64,000 nucleotides of DNA from G942493375 sp942493375 (lineage in GTDB: Bacteria > Armatimonadota > UBA5829). Both the position numbers and the translations under genes were made by a program. Each line of letters opens with the position of its first letter. The first letter of the stretch is position 1. Location of the stretch: NCBI GenBank assembly GCA_942493375.1, contig OW818698.1, forward strand, positions 5,890,001 to 5,954,000. The letters are read 5' to 3'. Under the pieces are notes generated by a model. It was not told the DNA's origin. It ran no database searches and was given only the letters and a program-made list of their open reading frames with translations. Positions 25,866 through 34,767 of this stretch are shown piece after piece.

Positions 25866-28697
25866 TTATTTATCCCTCAATACTATGGTCTCTCCAGCTT
25901 TCATATGAAGAATGGAAGATTTCAAAACTCCATTTTCTTGCTTGAATGTGACTTCGCTTCCTACCCGGTTCTTTGGATAATGAGCGATTAGTCTGGTCTT
26001 TGGGGAAATCAGCTTCGGACTTAGCTTGAATGTAAGATCGGATGGTGAATTGTCCCTGTTTCGTATGACCCATCTCTTGCCGTTGTGGGTGATGTTTATG
26101 TGAGCTGCTCCGGCGTCGAATAGGGGCTTGTCGTCGCTAGTTAATTTATTGATGTTGTTGAATGAGAAACCAGTTTCATCGGTGAGTATTGCGCAGCCGT
26201 TGTTTCCTACTCCTGTGAAATCCAGCGGTCCCAGGACGGATAGAGTGTGGAAGTCCTGTTGTTGCGGTATGGCGCTGTTTTTTCTGACGACAACCACGCC
26301 TGTTTTCCAGTGAGAAGCCCTGAACTCGCCGGCTCTGTCGAACCTTTCTATTCTTCTCCCAGCAAATCGTGAGACAAGTCCCTGCTTGGCAGATATTTCG
26401 TATATACCTGCACTGTCGGTGTTTACCTCAGCTGACCCGCCTACCAGCCATGTCTGATTCTGGAACTCCTCCTCTCCACTGCGGTCGATGAAGTTGATTG
26501 AAAAACGGCGGTCTCCATATACCATTTCCCACATAGGGACTGTATCATACCAGGGATGACCACTGCATCCAAAACCGAAGTCGATGTATGGCAGCTCTAT
26601 CTCATTTGTGCCTTCTGTCATTATTGGACCACTTATTGCATTGCGGACCGTTTTGAATGTCTGCATTTTCGCGAGTTCATAACAGTTAGGCTTGTCTGCG
26701 AATGGACTATTCGGGTTCTCATCAATCAGGAAACACCATCCGATAACGTCCAGATATGCGCCGTTTACTCCGGCTTTATCCTTGACTGCATTTATTGTTT
26801 CCATATCCCTTTTTAAGGTGAGAGCTGGGCTTGTGAGTGCGTGTTTGAGATTAGACCAGGTCTGGTAGTATGGCTTGCCCTTATAGATGGCCATAAAGGA
26901 TTCGTTATGGGACGGAGCAGTGGTGACCCACTGGGCCATGTTGATGTGGTACATCATCGGGAATTTATTGCTTATAAGTTCATTGCGGTATTTAGTGAAA
27001 TCACCCATGTATTTGCCGGTTGGGAAGTAGTCCGGGTAGTGGCTGTCGAATTTGTGGCCCGACCATCCGGCATCCCAGTATCCGGGTGATATGCCATAGT
27101 CAGTCCTGAACTTCTTCATGAATGCAATTTGTTTATTGTAGCATCCTGAGTCTTTTGGACCGGTATAGGTATAAAGACCATCGGGTTGTTGTTTGTAATC
27201 TGCCTCAGTGCCCTGGAATCTGATGAAACCATACTGGGTGTAGTCTTTAATGAGTGGAGTCCTTTTCAATTTATCAGCAGCAGTAACTTTTGCCCACCAC
27301 TGTTTTCTGCCCCATTCACCATACTCGCGTGCCAGTTCATTGTATGAACCGTGGGGGATTGCCTTCAGGATTACTTCATATGGATGTGTCCATTTGTCTC
27401 CGGATTTCAACCGCATTTGCTGGAATGATTCAAGGGTCAGGGTGTCGTTGTCTCTGGTCATATGATATGTTTTGACTAATGCTTTATTATCGTTTGTGTA
27501 GACAAGAAGGGAAGAGTCGCCTATCTTATATCCCAGCATTTGCATGAGTAGGTGCCCAGGATAGACCAGAGTGGTGTTGGGCAGCTTATTGAGGGGTTCG
27601 ACAATGGCCATGTTTGTACTAACCTGACCGTTAGCCCATATCCCGTAGTTACCGGAATCTATTGGTATGCTGATTGCACCAGGCCAGGATATCTCATCTA
27701 TTCGCTGGCTGGTGTTGTTTGTGATATCCACTGCAAAATGGAAATTCCGTTTAGCCTTGTCAAAGAAAACAGTTCCCAATATAGAGGGTGAGTCTGCCCT
27801 TTCCCATTTATAGCAGAGCTTGGTGCCTGTGAAATATACTTTGGGGGCAGGATAATTGTCACTGGAAAATCTGGTGTCGTTGTTTAGCCAATCGGTCCTG
27901 ATCGTCCATGCAGGTGTATCCTTGTTTACAATCACCTGGCATCCGGCTTCGGAGTCTGTAAGGCTAACAATGCTGCCGGTTGGGGACATCGAGAGTGTTA
28001 CTTTTTCATCCCCGAGTTGAATCGGGGCTACTGGTTTTTGTGATTGGGTAAGTGCAGATGCATCATCCAGGATTTTATTGAGAGTAACAGCAGCACTAAG
28101 GATTGTCTGGTTGTCGAAGTAGAGATGTAAATGCCTGCCTACTCTCAGTATAACATTCTGGTCTTTTGCCAGAATGATTTCTGTTTTAAACTCTTTACCG
28201 GTATTGACAATAATCTCATGATAGAATGCGAACTCTTTTCTGTTGAATGCGCTGCCATATATGCTGAATTCTATGCCATCACCCGGAGTAGCAACCTGGC
28301 CGGACCTGTAAATAGAACCACTGACAGTATATTTACCACTGACAGGAGCCTTGAACGCTATTATATGATCGTTAGTTCCTCCGGGCATGAAAAACAGACC
28401 CTGAGCACCTGGTAGGAACTGCTGGACTGAGCCATTGTCATACCACAGTAACTGGCCCTTGTCGGTTGGATCCAGCCATATTCCTGATTCTGTCCGCAAT
28501 GTGGTCGGGGTGTAGGATCCGCTCCAATCATTGGGAGCTACATAACCATAGCTCCAGACATCGCTTGATGCCCAGAACTGTGAATACAGATTCCATTCTG
28601 TTCCAGATGTTGGTGAGGTTGCTGATATGGCCTGTGAAAATGTAGCGAGCAATAATATAACCAGAAATATGAATCCAGCGTTTTTTGAATGATGCAT
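25866..28697 (-). CDS. secreted glycoside-hydrolase-like protein (GH101/DUF5696-like barrel)
   Basis: 943 residues with a signal peptide (about 1-24). A jelly-roll domain (about 30-210) is followed by a super-sandwich (about 225-440) and a TIM barrel with YGISPGYWDAGWSGH, FPMMYHINMAQW, VNGAYLDVIGWCF and IMTEGTNEIE, ending in a beta domain. The Asp in YLDVIGW and Glu in MTEGTNE are plausible catalytic residues. Overall it resembles endo-alpha-N-acetylgalactosaminidase-like or DUF5696 barrels, but the family assignment is tentative. GAGGGGAG precedes the ATG. It is convergent with the cytoplasmic barrel protein at 23671, so the two are related in theme, not in operon. Confidence 0.65.
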   Translation of the reverse strand: MHHSKNAGFIFLVILLLATFSQAISATSPTSGTEWNLYSQFWASSDVWSYGYVAPNDWSGSYTPTTLRTESGIWLDPTDKGQLLWYDNGSVQQFLPGAQGLFFMPGGTNDHIIAFKAPVSGKYTVSGSIYRSGQVATPGDGIEFSIYGSAFNRKEFAFYHEIIVNTGKEFKTEIILAKDQNVILRVGRHLHLYFDNQTILSAAVTLNKILDDASALTQSQKPVAPIQLGDEKVTLSMSPTGSIVSLTDSEAGCQVIVNKDTPAWTIRTDWLNNDTRFSSDNYPAPKVYFTGTKLCYKWERADSPSILGTVFFDKAKRNFHFAVDITNNTSQRIDEISWPGAISIPIDSGNYGIWANGQVSTNMAIVEPLNKLPNTTLVYPGHLLMQMLGYKIGDSSLLVYTNDNKALVKTYHMTRDNDTLTLESFQQMRLKSGDKWTHPYEVILKAIPHGSYNELAREYGEWGRKQWWAKVTAADKLKRTPLIKDYTQYGFIRFQGTEADYKQQPDGLYTYTGPKDSGCYNKQIAFMKKFRTDYGISPGYWDAGWSGHKFDSHYPDYFPTGKYMGDFTKYRNELISNKFPMMYHINMAQWVTTAPSHNESFMAIYKGKPYYQTWSNLKHALTSPALTLKRDMETINAVKDKAGVNGAYLDVIGWCFLIDENPNSPFADKPNCYELAKMQTFKTVRNAISGPIMTEGTNEIELPYIDFGFGCSGHPWYDTVPMWEMVYGDRRFSINFIDRSGEEEFQNQTWLVGGSAEVNTDSAGIYEISAKQGLVSRFAGRRIERFDRAGEFRASHWKTGVVVVRKNSAIPQQQDFHTLSVLGPLDFTGVGNNGCAILTDETGFSFNNINKLTSDDKPLFDAGAAHINITHNGKRWVIRNRDNSPSDLTFKLSPKLISPKTRLIAHYPKNRVGSEVTFKQENGVLKSSILHMKAGETIVLRDK

Positions 28698-28821
28698 GAT
28701 TTTGCTCCCCTCGGTTGACTTGGTGTATGTTAGGCGGAAAAGGTCTGATTTCCTGCAAAAATAGTCCAGCTCGCATTATTCATGATTAGCTCAGATTGCA
28801 CTCCAACATACCGGTATATGT

Positions 28822-28856
28822 AACTGAAGCCCGAAGTCCGAAGTCTGAAGCCTTTC
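28822..28856. repeat. tandem TGAAGCC/TGAAGTC heptamer repeat
   Basis: Five imperfect seven-base units (TGAAGCC, CGAAGTC, CGAAGTC, TGAAGCC). The same units form two inverted arms around 53934 and 54058. It lies in the divergent spacer upstream of the operon starting at 28891. Confidence 0.55.
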
Positions 28857-28890
28857 CCCCGGAGGGTGTAGTGTAGTATAATGAACTGCT

Positions 28891-29871
28891 ATGCTTACAT
28901 TCGGCATTGAAGAAGAAGTCTTTGTAACTGAACCTGAGAGACCGACGATGCGGTCCATGTATTATCTGGCTAGAATTCTGGCTCGTAACCCCGGATTTTA
29001 CTACACACACTCGGCATCCAATTTTGCCCGTGGTAGTGACTTGAAACAGGGGTTGATGAGTGGAGTTGAACTGAGCACGGGTATACACACGGACGTAGAT
29101 TCGCTCCTTGACGATCTTAAGGCACGCCGCGCTGACCTGGCAGCGGTTGCCCGTGGATTGATCGTACCTATGGGACATCTGTTAAACTTCGATACCCCTA
29201 CAAACACTTGCTCCTTGCAGGTCCATGTGGGCGGTGCAGAAGACAATCGTAAGGTCTACAACAATATCCTGCACTTTTTGCCAATATTACCTCTGTTTAC
29301 TATCAACTCTCCAATGATTATGGAGAACTACTACGGGCAGTCTTACCGAATGAAATGTTCGTTCGCTGTTGGGCCTATAGGGGATGACTGGACCGTGCGG
29401 TTCCAGGATGTGATTCTCTCCAAGCGCCTTGGGACCATTGAAGTGCGCGTATGTGACCCCTGCTGGGACCTGGAGAGGGTCAAGTGGCTTGTAAGGTGTC
29501 TGAAGGCTATTGCTGAGATAGAGACTGAGTTGGAGCCGAATCAGCAGAGTTATAATGACCAGAGGAATGCGATATGTGTTCAGGGATTATTAGAAGAAAA
29601 TATGCCTCTGGCTATGGAATTGAAATCCATTGTTGATTTTCCTCTAGAACTGATACAACGGACTGCATCGGATGAAATACGCTCTGCATATGATAAATGG
29701 GGACTTGTGGGAACTTACAGTGCAATTGACAATGGTTACCGGACTGGGGAGTTTGCTCCTCAGCAAGTGACCATTAAACAGGGTAGGGACCTTGCTGAGG
29801 GTGTTGTTGGATTCCTGGGGTATTACCTGACTCGTTTACCGTATTATGCTTGGAAAGGCCTGGTTGAATAG
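28891..29871 (+). CDS. GCS2-type carboxylate-amine ligase (YbdK-like)
   Basis: 326 residues starting MLTFGIEEEVFVTEPE, the N-terminal signature of glutamate-cysteine ligase type 2 and YbdK-like carboxylate-amine ligases. Internal signatures are LQVHVGGAED, PLFTINSPM and the late TIEVRVCDPCWDLER. Members make a gamma-glutamyl or other amide bond using ATP. It lacks an obvious partner for glutathione synthesis (gshB) in the window. It heads an operon with a phosphatidylserine decarboxylase-like gene six bases downstream, a membrane protein and a glycosyltransferase, which suggests cell-envelope chemistry. Exact substrate unknown. Confidence 0.82.
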   Translation: MLTFGIEEEVFVTEPERPTMRSMYYLARILARNPGFYYTHSASNFARGSDLKQGLMSGVELSTGIHTDVDSLLDDLKARRADLAAVARGLIVPMGHLLNFDTPTNTCSLQVHVGGAEDNRKVYNNILHFLPILPLFTINSPMIMENYYGQSYRMKCSFAVGPIGDDWTVRFQDVILSKRLGTIEVRVCDPCWDLERVKWLVRCLKAIAEIETELEPNQQSYNDQRNAICVQGLLEENMPLAMELKSIVDFPLELIQRTASDEIRSAYDKWGLVGTYSAIDNGYRTGEFAPQQVTIKQGRDLAEGVVGFLGYYLTRLPYYAWKGLVE

Positions 29872-29877
29872 TCTGTT

Positions 29878-30585
29878 ATGATTGCACTTTACACATTTGC
29901 GGTGTTGGTTGTACTATGGCTTGGTATACTGTTTTTTTTACGCAAAGTATGGTTCTATCGCGATCCTCAGCGCACAGCTGAAGGCGAGTTTCCTGGCATT
30001 ATTTCACCGGCGGATGGCCGGGTTGTATATATAAAACGGTTTTCAGATGGTAAAATAGCTGCAGAGAAACTCGGGGAGACTATTCCTCTGGATGAGATAG
30101 GTGGAACTCCGATGGGCCAGGGCAGCGGCTGGGCAATTGGGATATATATGTCCCCTTTGGATGTGCATTTCAATTATTGTCCGCTTCCGGGCAAAGTTGA
30201 GCGCATTTTCAGAAAGTCTGCATCAGTCAATTTTCCTATGCTGGACCTTTGGGAATATATACGGGTAGTCTGGTTCCGCAAGATGGTTACAATGTTTGCT
30301 CGCAGATACCATCTTGAGAATGAAAGAAACACGATATTCATGGACTGCAACGGTCTGAAAATGGCTGTAGTCCTGATAGCAGATAAGTTTGTTGCTAAGA
30401 TCAGGTGCTATGTAAAAGAAGAAGAGACCCTGGGTTACTCTCAGAAGCTGGGATTCATTGAGAGAGGCAGCCAGGTTGACCTTATTCTGTTTACTGAGGA
30501 TGTAGATTTTACTGTAGGAATTAACGATCAAGTGTATGGCGGCAAGACTGTTATCGCTGTCTTGAAAGGGGATGCTGAGAAATGA
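29878..30585 (+). CDS. psd: phosphatidylserine decarboxylase-like protein
   Basis: 235 residues with an N-terminal membrane helix (about 3-22). It shows FYRDPQR, ISPADGRVVYI, YMSPLDVHFNYCPLPGKV and FIERGSQVDL. In the family the Gly-Ser pair (here Gly197-Ser198) is the self-cleavage site giving a pyruvoyl cofactor. The short archaeal-type length fits. It converts phosphatidylserine (or a related aminophospholipid) to the ethanolamine form. No phosphatidylserine synthase is adjacent. Residues after the cleavage Ser (Gln instead of Thr/Arg) are unusual. Overlaps the next gene by four bases. Confidence 0.85.
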   Translation: MIALYTFAVLVVLWLGILFFLRKVWFYRDPQRTAEGEFPGIISPADGRVVYIKRFSDGKIAAEKLGETIPLDEIGGTPMGQGSGWAIGIYMSPLDVHFNYCPLPGKVERIFRKSASVNFPMLDLWEYIRVVWFRKMVTMFARRYHLENERNTIFMDCNGLKMAVVLIADKFVAKIRCYVKEEETLGYSQKLGFIERGSQVDLILFTEDVDFTVGINDQVYGGKTVIAVLKGDAEK

Positions 30586-31016
30586 AGAACTGTTCGCAGT
30601 TTCTAATTCTGTTTATCCTGGCTGCAGTTGTTGGTTTCCTTTTCTATAATCAGTCCAAAGTGAACCAGATGAAAGAGCAGGTTGATGCGATCAGCAGCAG
30701 GTTCAAGGTTGGCAAGAGTTCATCGCCCGGCAAACAGGATATTGTAACCCCTATAATTGGGGCTAGAAAACATGCCATGCAAGCAAAAGCGCTGCTCAAA
30801 GCAGGTAACAAAAAGGCTGCTCAGGCAGAGATTGATGAAGTTATAGCAAGTCTGGATACTGCTGATAATGTCTCCAAGGATATTGTGGGACAGATCGGTG
30901 ATATGGCCGGTAAAGCGAGAGAGAAGCTGACCAGCGCGTATCAACAGGCAGTAAAAGATATCTCGACCCAGATGAAATCACAAACTAAACCGGATGACAA
31001 GAAAGACAAGAAATAA
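30582..31016 (+). CDS. small membrane-anchored coiled-coil protein of unknown function
   Basis: 144 residues: a membrane helix at about 7-22, then a basic/serine-rich linker (42-55) and long amphipathic helices (about 60-130) with ARKHAMQAKALLKAGNK and a very charged C-terminus (DDKKDKK). It overlaps psd by an ATGA, so it is translated with it. I do not recognise a family; it may be a scaffold at the membrane for the neighbouring enzymes. Confidence 0.7.
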   Translation: MKNCSQFLILFILAAVVGFLFYNQSKVNQMKEQVDAISSRFKVGKSSSPGKQDIVTPIIGARKHAMQAKALLKAGNKKAAQAEIDEVIASLDTADNVSKDIVGQIGDMAGKAREKLTSAYQQAVKDISTQMKSQTKPDDKKDKK

Positions 31017-31083
31017 GTGTCGATGGTTAGTATTTTCTAACCTCTAACATCCAATATCCAACTTCCAGTATCAGGAGTCACGT

Positions 31084-31734
31084 TTGAAGACAGCCGCGGT
31101 TATTCCGGCATATAATGAGAAAGACAGGATAGGGGCTGTGATTTCAGCAGTGAAAGCTGCTGGAATTGTGGATGAGATCGTTGTCGTCAGCGATGGGTCT
31201 ACGGACGGCACCTATGAACTGGTCGCGTCAGATGCCGATATTACAGCAGTTGATCTGCAAACTAATATGGGCAAAGCTGGTGCTATGCGTGCGGGTGCAA
31301 TGGCTACGGATGCTGATGTGATTCTGTTTCTGGATGCAGACATTACCGGTCTGGATGGTGACAAGGTAGATTCTCTGCTGGAACCGATTGTTGCTGGAAC
31401 AGCCGATATGTCGATAGGCATATTTAAAGGCGGTCGGAGCGTAACTGATCTTGCTCAGATTGTCGCACCTTATATTTCCGGACAACGAGCACTGCGGCGT
31501 GAAATATTTCTGGGTATTCCCGGCTTGGATGATGTAAGGTCAGGGGTGGAAATTGCCATAACCAAATATGCCGAATCCCACGAGTTTCGGGTGACCAGAG
31601 TCTCTCTTCCTGGTTGCACACATTGCATGAAAGAAGAGAAGCTTGGTTTGGCTAAAGGACTTGCTGCAAGGATGCGTATGTATATAGACATCGGCAGAAT
31701 AGTCCTCGACGGCCACAAATACCGCCGCCGATAA
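31084..31734 (+). CDS. family 2 glycosyltransferase (DPM1/GT2-like)
   Basis: 216 residues from a TTG start at 31084, supported by AGGAG seven bases upstream and by the fit of the first strand (TAAVIPAYNEKDRIGAVI). The GT-A fold shows DEIVVVSDGSTDGTYE, NMGKAGAMRAG and FLDADITG as the DxD metal site. There is no membrane helix. Such enzymes move a sugar from a nucleotide or polyprenyl donor. It is the last gene of the GCS2-psd-coiled-coil operon; a lipid-linked acceptor is likely from context. Donor unknown. Confidence 0.85.
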   Translation: MKTAAVIPAYNEKDRIGAVISAVKAAGIVDEIVVVSDGSTDGTYELVASDADITAVDLQTNMGKAGAMRAGAMATDADVILFLDADITGLDGDKVDSLLEPIVAGTADMSIGIFKGGRSVTDLAQIVAPYISGQRALRREIFLGIPGLDDVRSGVEIAITKYAESHEFRVTRVSLPGCTHCMKEEKLGLAKGLAARMRMYIDIGRIVLDGHKYRRR

Positions 31735-31788
31735 ATGATTACCATTCTGCTTTGAGATATAGTACCCATTTGAAGATATAGTACCCGC

Positions 31789-31887
31789 AATTCCCCCTTG
31801 GAGAAGGGGGGTAGGGGGATTGAAAATTGCTGATAGCAGATTTTGAAGGGAATCAATCCACCTAACCCCCTTCTCCAAGGGGGAATT
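31789..31887. repeat. inverted repeat, family D (AATTCCCCCTTGGAGAAGGGGG type)
   Basis: Left arm 31789-31819 and right arm 31857-31887 are inverse complements with about three mismatches, around a 37-base A/T-rich loop. The 309-base spacer between the glycosyltransferase and the next gene has no ORF; the palindrome takes up a third of it. Confidence 0.8.
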
Positions 31888-32043
31888 GGTGTGTGGTCAT
31901 ATCCAAGGTGTATTGGATTCTTTGGAGTTGGGAATGGGTGAGTGCTCTCTCCAAGTGGGAGTTAGCCTGTATGCTAAAAATATTCAAATAAACTGAAACT
32001 CAGTCCTTGCCGGATATCCTCTGTTTTGTGTAAGGAGTTACAG

Positions 32044-33195
32044 ATGAAGCTTGTTAATCGCCTATTAATTGTCCTCTCGATACTAGTATTTAGCTGTTGT
32101 GCGTGTTTTTCTCAACCGGTTATGCTCCAGCGCAAGTTTATTGCTGCAAGTGGAGCTGGGTACCTCGAGAGAGTCGGCACTCAGCTTGTGTTGCACCTGA
32201 AAGGCACTCCCGAAGAGATGGGAAAGCAGCACGGGACACTTCTCCGCACACACATCCGCCAGAATGTAGCAACCATAGAAAAGGCTGGGATGACTATGTT
32301 TGGCGGCTCTGGTGTGGCCGGGCGGTTGGCTATTTATACTGTGTGGGAACAGCAGCTCAAGTATATGCCCAAGCGTTATGTCACTGAGATGGAATCCCTG
32401 GCAAAAGCAGCAGGTATAGAATTTGAACAGATCCGGGATGCTAACACAGTGCCTGAGTTCTTCCACTGCAGTGGGTTTGCACTCTTTGGAAGCGCTACTA
32501 CGGATGGGGAACTGCTTCACGGGCGTATCCTTGACTATGGAGTGGAACTGGGACTGCAGGACCATGCAGTGGTCATTATTGCCCAGCCAACCGGGCAGAT
32601 ACCATTCGTCAACGTAACCTATGCTGGATTCGTTGGCTCTGTGACGGGGATGAACCTTAAGGGAATTGGTTTCGGAGAGATGGGCGGTGACGGACAGGGC
32701 AAATGGGACGGCACCCCGATGTCTTTCCTGATGAGACGTGGAATGGAAGAGTGCTCTACCCTTCAGTCTGCTCGCGACCTGTTCCAGAACACCAAGCGGA
32801 CCTGTGAATACTACTATGTGCTGTCGGATGCGAACATACCCAGTGCATTAGGAGTTTCGGCTACCCCTGAGAGCATAGAGTTCGTCGGCCCCAACGAAGC
32901 CAAAGGTCCCCTTACGGAGGCTGTTAAGGACGCTGTGCTGCTGAGTGCTGGTGATAGATACAAACTGCTTGTAGAGAGAGTAAGAGCAAAACTCGGACAG
33001 ATAACCCCTGAAGTCTGCCTGGAGATTATGAAACGACCAGTTGCTATGAAAAGCTGCCTGCATACAGTGCTGATGGCCCCTAAGTCTCAGCAACTCTGGG
33101 TAGCACACGCAACAACCACCGGCGACCCAGCCAGCGAACAGCCATATACTTATCTGAATATACGGGAGCTGATGTCGAAGAAACCTGGAAAATAG
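32044..33195 (+). CDS. C45-type acyltransferase/amidohydrolase (6-aminopenicillanate acyltransferase-like), exported
   Basis: 383 residues from ATG 32044 with TAAGGAG upstream. The N-terminal hydrophobic segment ends in VFSC (Cys18), a possible lipobox. The Ntn-hydrolase core begins at Cys142 in FHCSGFALFGS, the usual autocatalytic cleavage point, and continues with GELLHGRILDY as in penicillin acyltransferase-like and phospholipase-B-like peptidase C45 proteins. Around residue 51 HLKGTPEEMGKQHG is typical of the prosegment. It hydrolyses amide bonds of acyl-amino compounds or bile-acid-like substrates in this superfamily. Substrate unknown. It stands alone. Confidence 0.82.
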   Translation: MKLVNRLLIVLSILVFSCCACFSQPVMLQRKFIAASGAGYLERVGTQLVLHLKGTPEEMGKQHGTLLRTHIRQNVATIEKAGMTMFGGSGVAGRLAIYTVWEQQLKYMPKRYVTEMESLAKAAGIEFEQIRDANTVPEFFHCSGFALFGSATTDGELLHGRILDYGVELGLQDHAVVIIAQPTGQIPFVNVTYAGFVGSVTGMNLKGIGFGEMGGDGQGKWDGTPMSFLMRRGMEECSTLQSARDLFQNTKRTCEYYYVLSDANIPSALGVSATPESIEFVGPNEAKGPLTEAVKDAVLLSAGDRYKLLVERVRAKLGQITPEVCLEIMKRPVAMKSCLHTVLMAPKSQQLWVAHATTTGDPASEQPYTYLNIRELMSKKPGK

Positions 33196-33196
33196 T

Positions 33197-33255
33197 AACC
33201 ACGGAATGCTCGGAAAAGAGTAACCACGGAATACACTGAATACACGGAAATGGGG
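33197..33255. repeat. CCACGGAATACAC repeats, upstream border of the accessory island
   Basis: 33197-33220 is a shortened unit. 33222-33255 is a 34-bp unit identical base for base to 36000-36033, in the same orientation. Together they bracket the AT-rich genes at 33.4-35.9 kb. Confidence 0.75.
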
Positions 33256-33359
33256 CAAGTGGGATTGGGGTTTTGGTCTATCGGGTTCAATTGAGGTATA
33301 TATCCAGATAGAAACAATCGGTGAACACTAGTAAATCCTGCAATAAAGTAACTAGCAAC

Positions 33360-33565
33360 GGTCTTTTGGGATTTGAGGAGTGCATACATAGTTATGATTA
33401 AGAACGAAAGTGATCATTCACTCCGGAAATCCCGAAAGGAAGCAGCATAGGGTCTGGTTAAATATGGAAAGTGCATTCGGCGGCTTCGGGACTTCCGGGT
33501 TGGGATTGAGATTGTTTAACATACTGATTACCTGTGGTCCAACCCTCAAGACCCGCAACACCAAA
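33360..33565. repeat. 206-bp direct repeat, copy 1 (island module)
   Basis: Aligned by hand to 34553-34758 without any insertion or deletion; about 24 substitutions. It starts with the last codons of a gene (…SFGI then TGA, intact in copy 2 and a relic here). It contains a 15-bp dyad CCGGAAATCCCGAAA/TTTCGGGATTTCCGG (imperfect in this copy) and encodes the 50-residue peptide described at 33410. Confidence 0.8.
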
Positions 33566-33712
33566 AAAGATTATGCAAGTTCTGAATTTAAGGAATTAGC
33601 TGCTGTTAAATGGAGAATTGATTTAGTTGGAGTTGACAGCAAATACAGAGTTGCTATTGACTTGACAGAGCATAATGGTGGTGCCGTTCCGCATATTAAT
33701 GTTTGCGGTTGA
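33410..33712 (+). CDS. short orphan peptide, possible polymorphic-toxin C-terminal fragment
   Basis: 100 residues starting at GTG 33410; an in-frame TGA sits five codons upstream. The first 52 residues (IHSGNPERKQHRVWLN…) come from the duplicated module and match the truncated copy at 34603. From residue 53 the sequence is unique and ends with KWRIDLVGVDSK…, then a short AVPHINV end, which resembles the nucleic-acid-like tails of bacterial polymorphic toxins. No ribosome site is evident. It overlaps the next gene by ten bases. It may be a degraded toxin tail rather than an expressed protein. Confidence 0.4.
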   Translation: MIIHSGNPERKQHRVWLNMESAFGGFGTSGLGLRLFNILITCGPTLKTRNTKKDYASSEFKELAAVKWRIDLVGVDSKYRVAIDLTEHNGGAVPHINVCG

Positions 33713-34569
33713 ACAGATATAGGTGGTCATTTGACGGACATAACCGGTTTCTTTCTATGATGTATGACAATATTTCTGACAAAGTATTAGCGTTGTTTTG
33801 TGATTATTCTGAAGCAGAACGAATTCGCTATTTATGTAGTTTTAGACATAAGTGTTATGTGCCACAAACTATCGATATTCATGTTCAATGTTATGATATG
33901 CTTGAACATATCGACATAAAAAACATGAACGGTGATCATGATATTAATTCTGATGGAATGCGTTGGTTGTCCGATGACTGGCATATAGTCAAAGGGATGT
34001 GTTTTCCTCCTTTTTTAGGAAAATGCAGATTGATCACATATATGACTGACATGTCTGAAAATAGTGCGTACGAAATTGCTAAAAACAACTGCATTCAAAC
34101 ATATATGAATACTATTCGCAATATAAAATTTGGAAAATTGTTAGCTCCGAGGATATATAGATGTTTTATCGTATTTAATAACCATAAAGAATTTGATGAC
34201 GTTCATGAAGCTAAAGAAAGCTTTTTGTTGGATACAATAAGTCTTAACTTCCCAGACACCTTGTTTAGAGATATTGACATTTGCACCACGGATAAAGCGT
34301 ATACAGACCTACTATCTGATAATTCGAAAGCAAATCTCGCTGTTTATATCGATAGTGAATACGATACTTTTGATCCTATTTTCTGCATCTCTAGGAGATT
34401 TGCACGTGATATGTTTGATTTTATAATAAATCAGGCAAAATCAGCAGGCTATGAAGTTTTCATTTTGCCATTTGACGACGCAACGATCTGGAACTGGGTG
34501 AATTATGGCGAGTTATCTTTGGTAGACAACGTTGACTATGGCAAGTTGGGTTGGTCATTTGGGATTTGA
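33703..34569 (+). CDS. AT-rich orphan protein, possible immunity-type gene
   Basis: Up to 288 residues. A TTG at 33703 overlaps the previous stop, and ATGs at 33757/33760 are alternatives; no clear ribosome site decides. The protein is soluble, acidic and aromatic-rich (RYRWSFDGHN, WLSDDWHIVKG, FDDATIWNWVNYG), with many Asn/Asp/Ile codons ending in A or T. Base composition is clearly more AT-rich than flanking genes, a sign of recent transfer. The last codons belong to repeat copy 2. I recognise no family. Position after a toxin-tail-like frame makes an immunity role plausible, but this is inference only. Confidence 0.5.
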   Translation: MRLNRYRWSFDGHNRFLSMMYDNISDKVLALFCDYSEAERIRYLCSFRHKCYVPQTIDIHVQCYDMLEHIDIKNMNGDHDINSDGMRWLSDDWHIVKGMCFPPFLGKCRLITYMTDMSENSAYEIAKNNCIQTYMNTIRNIKFGKLLAPRIYRCFIVFNNHKEFDDVHEAKESFLLDTISLNFPDTLFRDIDICTTDKAYTDLLSDNSKANLAVYIDSEYDTFDPIFCISRRFARDMFDFIINQAKSAGYEVFILPFDDATIWNWVNYGELSLVDNVDYGKLGWSFGI

Positions 34570-34758
34570 GGAGTGCAGATAAAGTGCTGACGGAGAACGA
34601 AAGTGACCATTCACTCCGGAAATCCCGAAAGGCAGCAGTATAAGGTCTGGTTAAATATAGGAAGTGCGCTCGGCGGTTTCGGGATTTCCGGGTTGGAATT
34701 GAGATTGTTGAACATACTGATTACCTGTGATCCAACCCTCAAGTCCCGAAACACCCAA
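34553..34758. repeat. 206-bp direct repeat, copy 2 (island module)
   Basis: Second copy, offset 1193 bases from copy 1 along its whole length. It holds the stop of the gene at 33703 and a perfect 15-bp inverted dyad: CCGGAAATCCCGAAA at 34617-34631 and its complement at 34677-34691. Confidence 0.8.
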
Positions 34759-34767
34759 AGTGGATAG
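34603..34767 (+). pseudogene. truncated copy of the module-encoded peptide
   Basis: 54 residues from GTG to TAG. It matches the first ~50 residues of the frame at 33410 and then stops two codons after the homology ends. Of about 15 codon differences from copy 1, about 12 change the amino acid, as expected for unconstrained sequence. It also has an in-frame stop at the same place upstream. Likely a non-functional remnant. Confidence 0.45.

Noticed and set aside
31789..31887. Insertion sequence ends
   Set aside because: Palindromic arms enclose only a short loop with no transposase frame.
33360..34758. Integron attC-like sites in the 206-bp module
   Set aside because: The module has a dyad and sits between ORFs, but the core GTTRRRY/RYYYAAC pairs are not present in both copies, and no integrase is in the window.
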